The notes under the pieces were generated by a model. It saw only the letters and a program-made list of their open reading frames with translations. It was not told the DNA's origin and searched no databases. The position numbers and the translations under genes were made by a program. Of a stretch of DNA of 64,000 bases, positions 20,322 through 30,240 are shown piece by piece. Origin of the DNA: Paraniabella hibiscisoli. GTDB taxonomy: Bacteria; Bacteroidota; Bacteroidia; Chitinophagales; Chitinophagaceae. The stretch is taken from assembly GCF_022512515.1 (NCBI RefSeq), contig NZ_JAKWBK010000001.1, forward strand, positions 3,162,001-3,226,000, given 5' to 3'. The stretch's first letter is position 1. Every line of letters begins with the position of its first letter.

Positions 20322-21780
20322 ATGAGCACAGCTACACAAACATTGTCTCATTCAGCAGTTGATCAACTATGGAGCCGCTCTGAAAAATTTACTTTCAGGA
20401 TAGCGTTTATCTTCTTCATCTTACTCATTGTTCCTTTAGAACCCGAATGGTACACTAAATTGTTTTCAGATTTTTCTTTCTATAAATTGCTAGGTTCGCT
20501 TGCCGGTTCCAGGCCCGGACTGATAGAAATAAAATCTGAGAGCGGCCGGTGGGGAATTGCCTCCTATACCACCTGGGGCATTCTATTGCTGGCATCGATA
20601 ATTGGCGGCGTCTTATGGACATTTTTCGTTCGCAAGCGTACCGTCGCGGATTATAACAAACTATATTATTGGTTACGCGTATTGGTTCGTTACCGTATCG
20701 CCATAGGGTTAATTGCTTTTGGATTGATAAAATTCTACCCCATGCAAATGCCTTATCCCTCGGTAAGTAACCTGCATACTGAGTTTGGCGATTATGCACC
20801 CTTTAAACTATACTGGCAATCTGTTGGACTGTCTTTAGAATACCAGATCTTTTAGGGATACTGGAGATAGCAATAGGAACGTTGCTTTTTTCAGAGCCAC
20901 CACTGCAATTGGAGCCATCCTTACTGCCGGCGTGTTGTACAATATAGCACATGCAAATCTGGGTTATGATGGAGGTGTGCATGTATACAGCTCTTATTTT
21001 GTATTGCTTTCATTGTTTCTGTTGGTTCAATATATTCCAGGTATCTGGAAGTTGTTTATAAAAGGAGAGACCGTAGTGCCACAGCATTATATACCCCGGT
21101 ACAAAACAACCCGCGGTAAGACGTTCTATATAACAGCCAAAGCCATTTTTATTTTTCTTTTCCTTTTTGTATACAGTTATTACCGGTACGATATGCATTA
21201 TAATAAGGGGCGTTTGAAAGAACCTATTTTACCGGGACTAAAGAACTCAGAAGGGTTTTATAATATAAAGAGTTTTGTTTTAAATGGGGATAGCCTGCAT
21301 TATTCACCTACAGATTCTGTTAGATGGCATAGTGCAGCGTTTGAGCGTTATTCTACATTGTCTTATAAAGTGTTTAAACCATTTGATATCCGAACCGGTA
21401 ATGGTGTTCCGGACGGAACTGACCTGTTTAAGGAGTATGAGCTGACGGGAAGAGCCGGTGGGCGTGTTTACCTGTATTATGAGATCGATTCTGTAGAGCG
21501 CAACCTTTACCTGGTAGATAAGAATCAAAAATTCAGTAAACAAACACTAAAAAAATATGCCGACAAAGATTTCCTGGGGTTAAAGGACTTGTATAAAACA
21601 GATGCCAGGGATACATTGGGGATTTTGAGATGGCATTATGTACAAACAGACAATGAAACGATCCAGTTGTCTGGCATTGATCAATATAAGGATACTATTC
21701 ATGTAGAGTTAACACGTATCCCACAGCTACATGCACCAGGTAAATACTGGTACACGGAAAATAAAAAATATCATTATTAA
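20322..21780 (+). CDS. DoxX-like membrane protein with C-terminal domain, copy 2
   Basis: About 486 residues after joining frames near 20850 and 20895. Same layout as the preceding gene: first helix with IAFIFFILLIVPLEPEWY, the core YNKLYYWLRVLVRYRIAIGLIAFGLIKFYPMQMPYPSVSNLHTEFGDY, then GILEIAIG and more helices (SYFVLLSLFLLVQYIPGIWKL, AIFIFLFLFVYSYY). A soluble tail follows, with the shared pattern GFYNIKSFVLNGDSLHYSPTDSVRWHSAAFERYSTLSYK. The shared helix motif (LYY.LRV.VR.R.A....GLIK) and tail motif (L.YS..D.VRW....FE...T.S.K) show tandem duplication. Spacing from copy 1 is ten bases. Function is not established; the pair may form a heteromeric membrane redox complex. Confidence 0.7.
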
Positions 21781-21798
21781 ATTATAAATAGAATACAA

Positions 21799-22568
21799 AT
21801 GCGAATAGCTTATTCCATCTTCTTCTTGATTTTCATGCTTTTTTATGGAGCAATACATGCTACTCCAACAAAAATTGTTATAAGAGTAAAAGCAAAGGAT
21901 GCCAAATTTATCGGCACAGGTATTGGCGGCGCTGCTGTAATAGTTAGAGATAACCTGTCGGGATTGGTTTTGTCCCGTGGCGTTACATCAGGCGGTTCAG
22001 GAGATACCAAAAGACTCATGCAAACACCCGTGGTGAGATATCAGCCTCAAACGGACAGCGCTACAGCAAAATATATAGCGACCGTCGACATCGATGAGCC
22101 TACACTGGTAGATATCGAGGTGCAGGCCCCTTTAAGCCGGAGGGGAGCGTCTATTAAAGGTTCTACTCAGTTATTGATAATACCAGGTAAGGATATTTTG
22201 GGCGATGGCATTATCATTGAATTACCTGGTTTGATTCTTGATATTTTAAGCCCGTACACCCATCAATCTTTAACCAAAGAAAGTTTTAGTAAAGGCGGAT
22301 TTGTTTTCAGGGTAAATTTGGTAATGCTTTGCGGTTGTCCTATTGCTAAGGATGGCGTATGGGATGCGAATGATTTTGAAGTAAAAGCATACTTAAAAAA
22401 GACGGGAAACGGGTTGGCGATTATGAACTAAATAAGATTGATGTCGTTAATATATATGAGGGGAAAATTCCTGCGCTGGAAAAAGGTAGTTATGAATTAA
22501 CTGTACATGCTTTCCAGGGAAAAGGCTATAACGCAGGGGTAGATCGAATTAATTTCACGGTTCAATAA
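21799..22568 (+). CDS. Secreted protein of unknown function in sulfur-linked operon
   Basis: About 256 residues. Signal peptide (AYSIFFLIFMLFYGAIHA), then a beta-rich body (IVIRVKAKDAKFIGTGIGGAAVIVRDNLSG, YIATVDIDEPTLVDIEVQAPLSRR). A notable VMLCGCPIAKDGVWDAND segment has two cysteines one residue apart. A frameshift near 22405 is needed to reach the C-terminus (YEGKIPALEKGSYELTVHAFQGKGYNAGVDRINFTVQ), which looks like an immunoglobulin-like strand pair. I do not recognise the family. It sits 18 bases after the second DoxX-like gene and 6 before the persulfide dioxygenase, so it belongs to the same transcript. The CxC pair could bind metal or take part in thiol exchange in the periplasm, but that is a guess. 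Confidence 0.6.
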
Positions 22569-22574
22569 TAGTTC

Positions 22575-24010
22575 ATGAACAGACGGAGATTTTTAAAGAA
22601 TGGCGCATCAATAGCTGGTATCGGGATTCTGGCACCTCGTCTAATGGTAGATAAAACAGCAGGTATGTATCATATAGAGCAATTTACCGATGAAGGTTTG
22701 TCGCAGTTTACTTATGCGATCCTGTTCGATCAGAAGATCGTATTGGTTGATCCCTCACGCGACCCTCAGCCTTTTTATGATTATGCAGATCGAAATAATG
22801 CCAGTATTATAGCCATTATAGAAACACACCCGCATGCAGATTTTGTAAGCAGTCATGCCGAGATATATCGAAAGCTAAAGACGCGCATCTATACGAGTGA
22901 TAAGTTGCATGCGAAATATCCGCATTATCCGGTAAAGGATGGAGATGTAATCACATTGAATAATTATCTCCTGTTAAAAATATTAGATACCCCGGGCCAC
23001 TCTCCGGATAGCATTTCTATTGTATTACAGGAAAATAATATAGATAAAGCGGTGTTTACGGGTGATGCCTTGCTGTTTGGTGATGTGGGCAGACCCGATT
23101 TAAGGGAATATGGTTCGAACGAAAATGAGCAGAGGGCAAGCTTGGCAAAAGCCATGTATGCTACTATAAAAAATAAGTATACACCGCTTGCTGATTCGGT
23201 GGCCGTATATCCGGCGCATGGCGCTGGTTCTCTTTGCGGCAATGCTACCCGTAATGTTAAGTCGAGCACAATAGGATACGAGAAGAAAAACAATCATGCG
23301 TTTCACCACGCTGACGAAGCGGGTTTTGTTGCAGCAATCTTAAAGGATCTGCCTTTTATACCCAAATACTTTCCCTACGATGTAGAATTGAATAGGGAGG
23401 GGGCTGCAGATATACAACCGGGTATTAAAAAGTAAAGCTCCTGGAGGAAAATTATCAACCCGATTCCCAGGCATTAGTAGTGGATATCAGGCCTAAAACT
23501 TATTTACAGGAGTCTTATTATCCTCGCGCGATCTATGTGCCGGAGGGTGCAAAGTTTGAAACATGGTTAGGCACCGTTATTGCTCCGGGGGACCAGTTTT
23601 ACCTGGTGGGGCAAGACCAGGAGGCATTGAGCACTGCTATTAAAAAGCTTGCGAAAATTGGCTATGAAACCAATATTAATGGTGGCTTTGTTTATACAGT
23701 GAAAAATCAATACCCGGTATTTTTAAATAGCAAGCCTTTTTCATTAAATGATCAGGATCAGTATACCATTATTGATGTGCGTAACAAAAAAGAGTATGAT
23801 GAGGATCCGATCATAGCATCTTCTGTCAATATTCCGTTGCCAGAATTAAGCAAGAGATTTTCTGATATCCCGAAAGATAAGCCTATTGTAGTGCATTGTG
23901 CTTCGGGTTATCGGTCTTCCATTGCAACCAGTATTTTAAGGAAGCAATATCCTCAGCTATCTATACTGGATTTAGGAGAAGAAGTGACCCGTATTAAAAA
24001 ACAAAACTAA
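22575..24010 (+). CDS. Tat-exported persulfide dioxygenase-rhodanese fusion
   Basis: About 479 residues, joined across a missing A in an A run near 23430. The N-terminus is a twin-arginine signal (MNRRRFLKNGASIAGIGIL), so it acts in the periplasm. The metallo-beta-lactamase domain (about 30-260) has ETHPHADFVSSH, DTPGHSPDS, FTGDALLFGDVGRPDL and YPAHGAGSLCG, the ETHE1-type persulfide dioxygenase pattern with mononuclear iron ligands. A first rhodanese-like segment follows, then a second (IIDVRNKKEYDE...) with an active-site loop VVHCASGYRSS whose cysteine accepts sulfane sulfur. PDO-rhodanese fusions oxidise glutathione persulfide or move sulfur from thiosulfate; here the substrate would be an extracytoplasmic persulfide. 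Third enzyme step of the operon after import and membrane redox proteins. Confidence 0.85.
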
Positions 24011-24069
24011 AATATCTTACAGGTTATTTTTACTGACGAGATGTTTAGTTATCTGAATCAGGTTAATTC

Positions 24070-25488
24070 ATGCCAGTTAAATACGATGCTATAGTAGTAG
24101 GTTCTGGTCCCAATGGACTGGCGGCTGCAATTGTGCTGCAGCAGCAGGGGCATTCAGTGTTGTTGATCGAAGGAAAAGAACAACTGGGCGGCGGTTTACG
24201 CACCGGTGAGTTGACTTTGCCCGGGTTTCATCATGATATATGTTCGGCAATTCATCCCATGGCCATTCATTCACCATTTCTTTCATCACTTCCTTTAGCA
24301 GATTTCGGATTAGAATATATTCATCCTGCTATTGCAGCAGCACATCCTTTTGATGGAGGAGATGCTGCCTTTGTTACTAATTCAATTGGGGACACGGCCA
24401 GGGCTTTGGGCAGGGATGGGCAAGTGTATCTCGACCTGATTGGGCCGGTGGTAGAAGACTGGCCTTTTATCATAGATAATATACTCGCTCCTTTACGTTT
24501 TCCCCGCCATCCATTCAAACTGGCTAAGTTTGGATTGAAAGCCTTGCAATCTGCCTCCGCTATAGCCGAAAAGTTTTCAACTAAAGAAGGAAAGGGATTA
24601 TGGGCAGGTATGGCAGCTCACTCCATTCAGCCACTTACTAATGCCAGTACTGCGGCAATAGGTTTGGTACTTTCAGCTGCCGCGCATATCAAAGGCTGGC
24701 CGATGGCTAAAGGTGGTTCGCAGTCTGTGGCTAACGCAATGGGTGGCTATTTTAAACACCTGGGAGGAACTGTTCAAACAGGTCAGTGGGTACGGTCGGT
24801 GGACGAATTGCCGGAAGCGCGCGCTATCGTATTAGATGTAACACCAGTACAGTTATTACAAATAGCAGGATATCGATTTGGATCCTTTTATAAGTCGCAG
24901 CTACAGCGGTACCGCTATGGTATGGGCGTGTTTAAGGTAGATTGGGCATTGAGGGGCCCCATACCTTTCACATCTGAACAATGTAGACAAGCAGCAACTG
25001 TTCATTTAGGCGGAACATTTGAAGAAATTGCTTTTTCAGAAAGCAGCGCTTCCTCTGGAAAAAGTATAGATAAGCCATTTGTGCTTTTGGCCCAGCAAAG
25101 CTTATTTGATGTTTCCAGAGCTCCTGACGGGCAACATACCGCCTGGGGATATTGCCATGTTCCGAATGGTTCGGTGGCGGATATGACTGATATCATAGAA
25201 TCGCAGGTAGAACGTTTTGCGCCGGGATTTAAGAAACTGATCCTAGGCCGGCATACTATGAGCGCTCAACAAATGGAGACCTATAATCCTAATTATATAG
25301 GAGGGGATATTAACGGTGGTATTATTGATCTTCGGCAGTTATATACACGTCCTACTTTAAGCCTTACGCCTTACCGTACATCCGATAAGCAAATATATAT
25401 CTGCTCATCATCAACACCACCCGGAGGAGGGGTTCATGGCATGTGTGGTTATCATGCAGCCCAAACTATATTAAAGGATCTGTTTTAG
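24070..25488 (+). CDS. FAD-dependent oxidoreductase, phytoene desaturase-like (PYROXD2 type)
   Basis: Intact 472-residue protein. A Rossmann dinucleotide-binding motif opens it (AIVVGSGPNGLAAAIVLQQQGHSVLLIEG) and continues with the amine-oxidase/desaturase pattern (LGGGLRTGELTLPGFHHDICSAIHPM). The C-terminal FAD site is IYICSSSTPPGGGVHGMCGYHAAQTIL. These motifs place it among NAD(P)/FAD proteins related to carotenoid desaturases and PYROXD2, whose substrates are mostly unknown. No carotenoid gene is nearby. It follows the persulfide dioxygenase fusion by 59 bases on the same strand, so it may be the last gene of the sulfur operon or a separate unit. Confidence 0.8.
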   Translation: MPVKYDAIVVGSGPNGLAAAIVLQQQGHSVLLIEGKEQLGGGLRTGELTLPGFHHDICSAIHPMAIHSPFLSSLPLADFGLEYIHPAIAAAHPFDGGDAAFVTNSIGDTARALGRDGQVYLDLIGPVVEDWPFIIDNILAPLRFPRHPFKLAKFGLKALQSASAIAEKFSTKEGKGLWAGMAAHSIQPLTNASTAAIGLVLSAAAHIKGWPMAKGGSQSVANAMGGYFKHLGGTVQTGQWVRSVDELPEARAIVLDVTPVQLLQIAGYRFGSFYKSQLQRYRYGMGVFKVDWALRGPIPFTSEQCRQAATVHLGGTFEEIAFSESSASSGKSIDKPFVLLAQQSLFDVSRAPDGQHTAWGYCHVPNGSVADMTDIIESQVERFAPGFKKLILGRHTMSAQQMETYNPNYIGGDINGGIIDLRQLYTRPTLSLTPYRTSDKQIYICSSSTPPGGGVHGMCGYHAAQTILKDLF

Positions 25489-25518
25489 TAAAACAACGGA
25501 GTATATGGCAGCGATATA

Positions 25519-25576
25519 AAAAAAGAGGGGCAAACGTCCTGCCTGGAAAAGCACCGTAGCCCACTCTAGCCCTCTA
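25519..25576 (-). terminator. Likely rho-independent terminator after endonuclease V gene
   Basis: On the minus strand AGAGGGCT is followed by a structured loop and then GCCCCTCTTTTTTTA, giving a short GC-rich stem closed by AGAGGG/CCCTCT and a seven-T tail. It lies about 110 bases after the endonuclease V stop. The loop of roughly 40 bases is long for a plain terminator, so a small structured RNA is an alternative. No known riboswitch consensus was recognised. Confidence 0.4.
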
Positions 25577-25689
25577 AACCAATGTAAAAATAGTGTGCTG
25601 CTATTGATTATTAAATTGGTTTTCGATGAATGAGCTGTTTTATGAGTTCAGTGCCTGCTTTTTTTAGATAAGTAGTTTTACATCAGTGA

Positions 25690-26442
25690 TTACCTGGTGC
25701 AACAACCCTTAAATAGCATTGAGCGTACCAGATTTTTTTTAAAAGAGTGGTGGAATATGGTTTTCCTTATGCAGTATTCTTTTTCGTTAACCAGTAAGTG
25801 TGCCAGCCGGGTAGGCTCGGGAATCCGGTGTTTGCGGGTGCAGTGCTTAATAATGGTAACGCTTTGAGCAATACTGATTTTATGGCCTGGAGAAACAAAT
25901 ACAGGTTTACATTTTAATTTAGTGCGAAGTACGGTCCCGATACGTTCATCCTTATGATATAAGGCACTTTCAGCGAAAGGCAGATCTGCTGGTTCTGTAT
26001 AAGTGCCCGTTAGACGGGTTTTCGCACATCCGATGGAAGGAGTATCGGTGAGCAATCCAAAATGGGTGGCAATGCCAAGCCGCCTTTCATGTGCGATACC
26101 TTGTCCGTCAAGCACCATTACATCCGGCTTTCGGGCCAGCGTATTCCATGCTTTTAAAAGTGCAGGAATTTCTCTGAATGCTAATAATCCTGATATATAC
26201 GGGAACCGTGTAGTGGCCACTATCGAAACACTATCTACTGGTATCATCTCGGGATATTTCAATACAATGATGCCCGCATAAATGGTTTCTTCAAATTTGT
26301 TAAAAGAAATATCTGCCCCGCCTATGAAATGAATCGGAGCATCAAGCGCAGTAATATTAATTTGCGCCCTTAGTTGCTTTTGGAGCGCTATGGCCTGCGA
26401 TGGTGTTAATTGATCATACTGATCCGGATTAATGGAATCCAT
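25690..26442 (-). CDS. nfi: Endonuclease V (deoxyinosine 3'-endonuclease)
   Basis: About 250 residues. Endonuclease V cuts DNA 3' to deoxyinosine in repair of deaminated adenine. All hallmark motifs are seen: GGADISF (first metal aspartate), PYISGLLAFREIP (glutamate), VMVLDGQGIAHERRLGIATHFG (second aspartate and DNA-binding loop), then SIGCAKTRLTG and VFVSPGHKISI. The end PEPTRLAHLLVNEK is usual, but the last ~30 residues do not look like the family. A one-base deletion in the A run near 25790 would instead give a short tail ending about 25740. It starts 10 bases after the lipocalin stop on the same strand, suggesting co-transcription. Confidence 0.9.
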   Translation of the reverse strand: MDSINPDQYDQLTPSQAIALQKQLRAQINITALDAPIHFIGGADISFNKFEETIYAGIIVLKYPEMIPVDSVSIVATTRFPYISGLLAFREIPALLKAWNTLARKPDVMVLDGQGIAHERRLGIATHFGLLTDTPSIGCAKTRLTGTYTEPADLPFAESALYHKDERIGTVLRTKLKCKPVFVSPGHKISIAQSVTIIKHCTRKHRIPEPTRLAHLLVNEKEYCIRKTIFHHSFKKNLVRSMLFKGCCTR

Positions 26443-26451
26443 AATTTTTCA

Positions 26452-26990
26452 TTACTGCTGCTGTGTCCATAAAAGATTGGAAACATCAAAACCTGCATTC
26501 CGGGCAATGGCCAGGTATTTGTTTTTGATGCTGTCGGGCATCGTTTTATCTCTTGATAATAACCATAGGTAGTCCCTGTTCTTTCCGCAAACCAAAGCAT
26601 ATTGATAGTTGTCATCAATGGCGATAACATTGTAACCCGCATAAAAAGGGCCGAAAAAGGAAACTTTCAACATAGCAATATCCTCGTCTGTTACAAATTT
26701 TGCTTTACCGATGGATTGTTTTTGCTTATACTTTTGGGTATCATATCCCGAATTTTTTACCCGTATGGTGCCATCATTATTCGTACTGTATTCTGCTGTT
26801 ACCCGGCTCATATTTTTCTCAAATCGAAAATCAAACCGGGCTATTTCATACCATTTGCCCAAATAGCGTTCTTTTTGAAAATTGGTAATGGCTTTAATCC
26901 CTCGGGGAATAGTTCTGCATCCTGCAAGGTATGCCGCCGCTCCGGCAACAACCAGTATCCGGCCCCAATCCATAAATATTGCTTTTTCAT
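26452..26990 (-). CDS. blc: Bacterial lipocalin (Blc-type) lipoprotein
   Basis: About 180 residues. Lipid-binding outer-membrane lipocalin by family. The N-terminus ends in a lipobox (AYLAGC). The lipocalin signature follows: NFQKERYLGKWYEIARFDFRFEKNMSRVTAEYS, then GKAKFVTDEDIAMLKVSFFGPFYAGYNVIAIDDNYQYALVCGKNRDYLWLLSRDKTMP, with the family's closing strand. The ATG at 26990 (MKKQYLWIGA) is in another frame from the body; one missing base near 26965 joins them, matching the usual start of this family. A TTG at 27000 is the only start in the body's frame and is less likely. Next gene downstream is endonuclease V. Confidence 0.85.
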
Positions 26991-27025
26991 ACACTATCAA
27001 TTAATAATGCTGTGTATTACAATAT

Positions 27026-27262
27026 TTAAGCCGAAACTTTCAGGCAAATTCTTTTAGGCGAAAAACCAGAATTAATAACAGTTTTTAAGGCTTTCTTTTT
27101 ATCCTTTTTTATAGAATTGAGCGCTTCCTGCCTTGCTTCAAATTTTTCGGATGGAGAAAGATCGGGATTCCGGTTTATTTTATCAAAAAGCTTTTCCAGC
27201 TTTGTTTTTAGCATTTCAAGATAGTTCGAGTGTCCGCCTGCATGAACATTTAATAGCATCAT
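27026..27262 (-). CDS. Small charged hypothetical protein
   Basis: 78 codons. The body is helical and highly charged (LKTKLEKLFDKINRNPDLSPSEKFEARQEALNSIKKDKKKALKTVI) and has no signal or membrane segment. The N-terminal dozen residues look unlike the rest, so an internal ATG around residue 17 (MLKTKLEKLFDK) may be the real start. No family recognised. It stands alone between the lipocalin and DUF5995 genes. Codon use is not obviously foreign. Moderate chance of being real because the helix is amphipathic and the stop-free region is short. Confidence 0.4.
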   Translation of the reverse strand: MMLLNVHAGGHSNYLEMLKTKLEKLFDKINRNPDLSPSEKFEARQEALNSIKKDKKKALKTVINSGFSPKRICLKVSA

Positions 27263-27466
27263 TGGGTTAATTTTTCTTAAAGATGATTGAAATAATTAAC
27301 AGGGCAAATACATGTAATCGCAGAGAAATAAGTGCGCGGAGTGTGTGCTGAGGTGCGTTATCGGTTAAAAACAGATTCGGTGATTTACTTTGTGTTGTTT
27401 CGGTTTCTCTGGTTCTTCGCGGTGAATACCCTGGCTGTGGTGAACTCAAAACTCCAATTTTACCTT

Positions 27467-28227
27467 TTACATTACAACAGACTCAATCAACCCTATGGTT
27501 CTTGCCGGTACATCAAATTCTGTTTTCCTGATCAGTTTTAAAAGATAAATGGCCCAGGGGCCTGGCTGCTCAATTTTCTTTCCCAATTTCAATACCAGGT
27601 TGTCCATTGCGGCAATATGCTGTTCCTGCTGAATGGGTGTCATATTAGCCAGTAGCTGGGCGTTGCTCCACGATGTGGCCCTTGCTTTGTCAATACTAAA
27701 ATTTAAAACGGCTTCATGTCTTCCATTTATAATGCGGGCGATAAAACGCATAGGCGCGCCCATACCTGCGACAGGCATTCCTGCACATCATCTATAAGGG
27801 TGGCAATAATATTATTAATGGTATTAAAATCTTTTTCAAGTGCATAAATTGTATCGCCGGGAGCAATAGCAGCAGCAGCAATAGCCAGGTCCAGGTTAAT
27901 ATGTGTATTGATCCCTAAAAGTAAATGTTGCAGTACAATATTGTTAGGGTTGGTGCTGCTGTTAAAAGTATATTGCCAGGATTGTGTACAGGGTTTTTGT
28001 GCCACGAAGCATTTCCAGGCATCCGTATATCTCGCAGCAAAATGAATATCCAGTTGTTCCATCCGTTTAGCATCCTCAAAAATTCCTTTTGTAATGCCTT
28101 CTTTTACAGCTTGTGTCATTCGTAAATAAAGTGCGGCAAAATATCCTGCCCGGAGGTTGTTTTTTTTACAGTGATCTACTATATACTGAAGATCAGTAAT
28201 TACGGCGTTAATATCTGGATAGGGCAT
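27467..28227 (-). CDS. DUF5995-family protein
   Basis: About 254 residues after a repair near 27775 (GGAATG to GGAAATG). The family pattern is clear: INAVITDLQYIVDHCKKNNLRAGYFAALYLRMTQAVKEGITKGIFEDAKRMEQLDIHFAARYTDA, then NNIVLQHLLLGINTHINLDLAIAAAAIAPGDTIYALEKDFNTINNI, and a C-terminal helical half (WSNAQLLANMTPIQQEQHIAAMDNLVLKLGKKI). DUF5995 has no assigned function; the proteins are all-helical, cytoplasmic and about 230-300 residues. The gene is divergent from the general-stress flavin-binding protein, sharing the 187-base region that contains a palindrome at 28301-28315. Confidence 0.8.
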
Positions 28228-28300
28228 AGTGCAGAATTGGTTGTTTAAAGATACGGGAAGTTGAAAAATAATAAAAACTAAAAATAATAGCAGGTATTTT

Positions 28301-28315
28301 ACTAAATAATTTAGT
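28301..28315. promoter_or_regulatory. 15-bp palindrome between divergent genes
   Basis: ACTAAAT-A-ATTTAGT is a perfect inverted repeat. It lies between the minus-strand DUF5995 start (28227) and the plus-strand stress protein start (28415), next to AT-rich promoter-like sequence on the plus side. It has the size of a site for a small dimeric regulator (MarR or Rrf2 type). The regulator is unknown. Confidence 0.45.
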
Positions 28316-28414
28316 TTTAGTTTGTATTTTTATATTGTGATTAGAGAAATAGAGCCGAAGAAACTGATTTGGCGCGCTTTCTGTATAGGATAGGCAATTA
28401 AACTTCTAAACTTT

Positions 28415-28923
28415 ATGTCTACTGAAAATCTAACACAGCAGGAAGCCGCCCAAAAGCTCAAAGAACTCTCTGAAAAAGCACGTATTTGTATGTTTTGTAC
28501 GCAGTTAGATGAACTGCCTTTAGCCGCACGTCCTATGACATTGCAGGAGTGTGATGAAGAAGGGAATCTTTGGTTTATAAGCAGTGCCGATAGTAATAAA
28601 AATTTTGAAATAGGAGATGATAAAAGTGTTCAGCTATTCTTCATGAATAATAGCGATCACGAATACCTGTCCATTTTTGGTGAAGCCTTTATTTACACAG
28701 ACAGGGAAACAATAGAAGAAAAATGGTCGCCTCTGGCAAAAGCCTGGTTTGAAGAAGGAAAGATGATCCAAATGTAACTATTATAAGGGTAGCACCGGGG
28801 GACACTTATTACTGGGATACAAAAGCCGGTAAGCTGGTAACCTTAGCCAGTTTTGCCTGGGCTGCGGTAACAGGAAAAACAACGGATAACAGCGATGGCG
28901 TAGAAGGTAAATTGAACGTATAG
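28415..28923 (+). CDS. Pyridoxamine 5'-phosphate oxidase-fold general stress protein
   Basis: About 170 residues. It resembles general stress protein 26: a flavin-binding split-barrel with KARICMFCTQLDELPLAARPMTLQECDEEGNLWFISSADSNKNFEI, VQLFFMNNSDHEYLSIFGEAFIY, then WFEEGKDDPNVTIIRVAPGDTYYWDTKAGKLV and a C-terminal helix (FAWAAVTGKTTDN). The frame shifts at 28762, where AAA should be AAAA. Members bind FMN or FAD and help cells survive stress; direct evidence for substrate is lacking. It starts after a clear AT-rich promoter and lies 54 bases before the radical SAM gene. Confidence 0.85.
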
Positions 28924-28977
28924 TTGTTCCGGACTATCGTTCATGAATTACTTCACGCTTTAATTGGAGGAATAATT

Positions 28978-30230
28978 ATGAACGATAGAATACGGGAGAA
29001 GTTAAGCATATTAGCCGATGCAGCAAAGTATGATGTAAGTTGCAGCAGCAGTGGTAGCAAGCGTAAAAATGATGGCGATATCGGCAATGCATCTAATGGC
29101 ATTTGTCATACTTATACAGAAGATGGGCGTTGCGTGTCATTATTAAAGATTCTGCTAACCAATCACTGTATTTATGACTGTGCTTTTTGTGTGTCGAGGA
29201 AAAGCAACGATGTGAAAAGGGCTGCTTTTACGGTAGATGAAGTAGTGCAGCTAACCATGAATTTTTACCGGCGTAATTATATAGAAGGATTGTTCCTGAG
29301 CTCAGGTATTTTTAAGAATGCAGATTATACCATGGAGCGCCTTTTGCGCATTGTAAAAAACTTCGAGTAGAAGAAAAATATAATGGGTATATTCATTTGA
29401 AGACTATTCCTAAGGCAAGTGAAGAGTTGATCAAAGAAGCAGGTCTTTATGTAGACCGGATGAGCATTAACCTGGAAATGCCTACAGAAGAAGGTTTGAA
29501 GTTGGTAGCACCCGATAAAAGTCACCAGGATGTTCAGAAGCCCTTAAATTTTGTACAGAACCAGATAGCTCAATTCAGGGATGATAAAAAACTGATCAAA
29601 AGAGTGCCTCAATTTGTACCAGCAGGTCAAAGTACACAGATGGTGGTAGGCGCTACAGCTGAATCTGATATGCAGATCATGCAGACAGCCGACGATTATT
29701 ATAAAAATTTTTCGCTCAAAAGGGTTTACTATAGTGGCTTTATCCCAATTCCCAATACAGCGGCTCTCTTGCCACAAATAGGAACGCCACCGCCGCTGCT
29801 GCGTGAAAACCGTTTGTATCAAACAGATTGGTTAATGCGTTTTTACGGATTTGAAGTGCGGGAACTATTAAATGTAGCGCATCCCAACTTAGAAACGGAT
29901 ATCGACCCTAAGTTAAGTTGGGCATTGCGTAATTTGCATCTTTTTCCTGTTGATATTAATACAGCTGATTATCGCCTCATTGTCAGAGTTCCCGGTATTG
30001 GAAGACAGAGTGCGAGACATATTATAAGCGCCCGTAAGTTTGGTAAGCTGCATGTGCATCAGCTTCAAAAAATAGGTATTGCCTATAACCGGGCTCAATA
30101 CTTTATTTACTGCGCCGATTCTTACACAAGCCTGCGTCAGCTGCAAGCCCACGAAATAAAATCACTTATCCTTAATGGCGGGCATAGTAAGTACAAGGGA
30201 TTGCATAATGCACAATTGCAATTATTTTAA
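28978..30230 (+). CDS. Putative DNA modification/repair radical SAM protein
   Basis: About 418 residues. I chose the ATG at 28978 because GGAGG (28966-28970) stands at the right distance. A radical SAM cluster motif is seen as CIYDCAFC (CxxxCxxC), followed by FLSSGIF and SINLEMPTEEGLKLVAPDK. The C-terminal 60 residues form a helix-hairpin-helix DNA-binding unit (VDINTADYRLIVRVPGIGRQSARHIISARKFG). This matches the family often paired with the TIGR03915 protein, which is the next gene, ten bases downstream. A frameshift at 29357 (six A's where seven are expected) splits it. The pair is thought to act on DNA damage; the exact reaction is not known. Confidence 0.88.
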
Positions 30231-30240
30231 AGCAAGCTAT

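Noticed and set aside
22575..24010. Separate metallo-hydrolase and rhodanese genes
   Set aside because: Adding one A to the A run near 23430 joins them in frame without a gap, giving a well-known fusion architecture.
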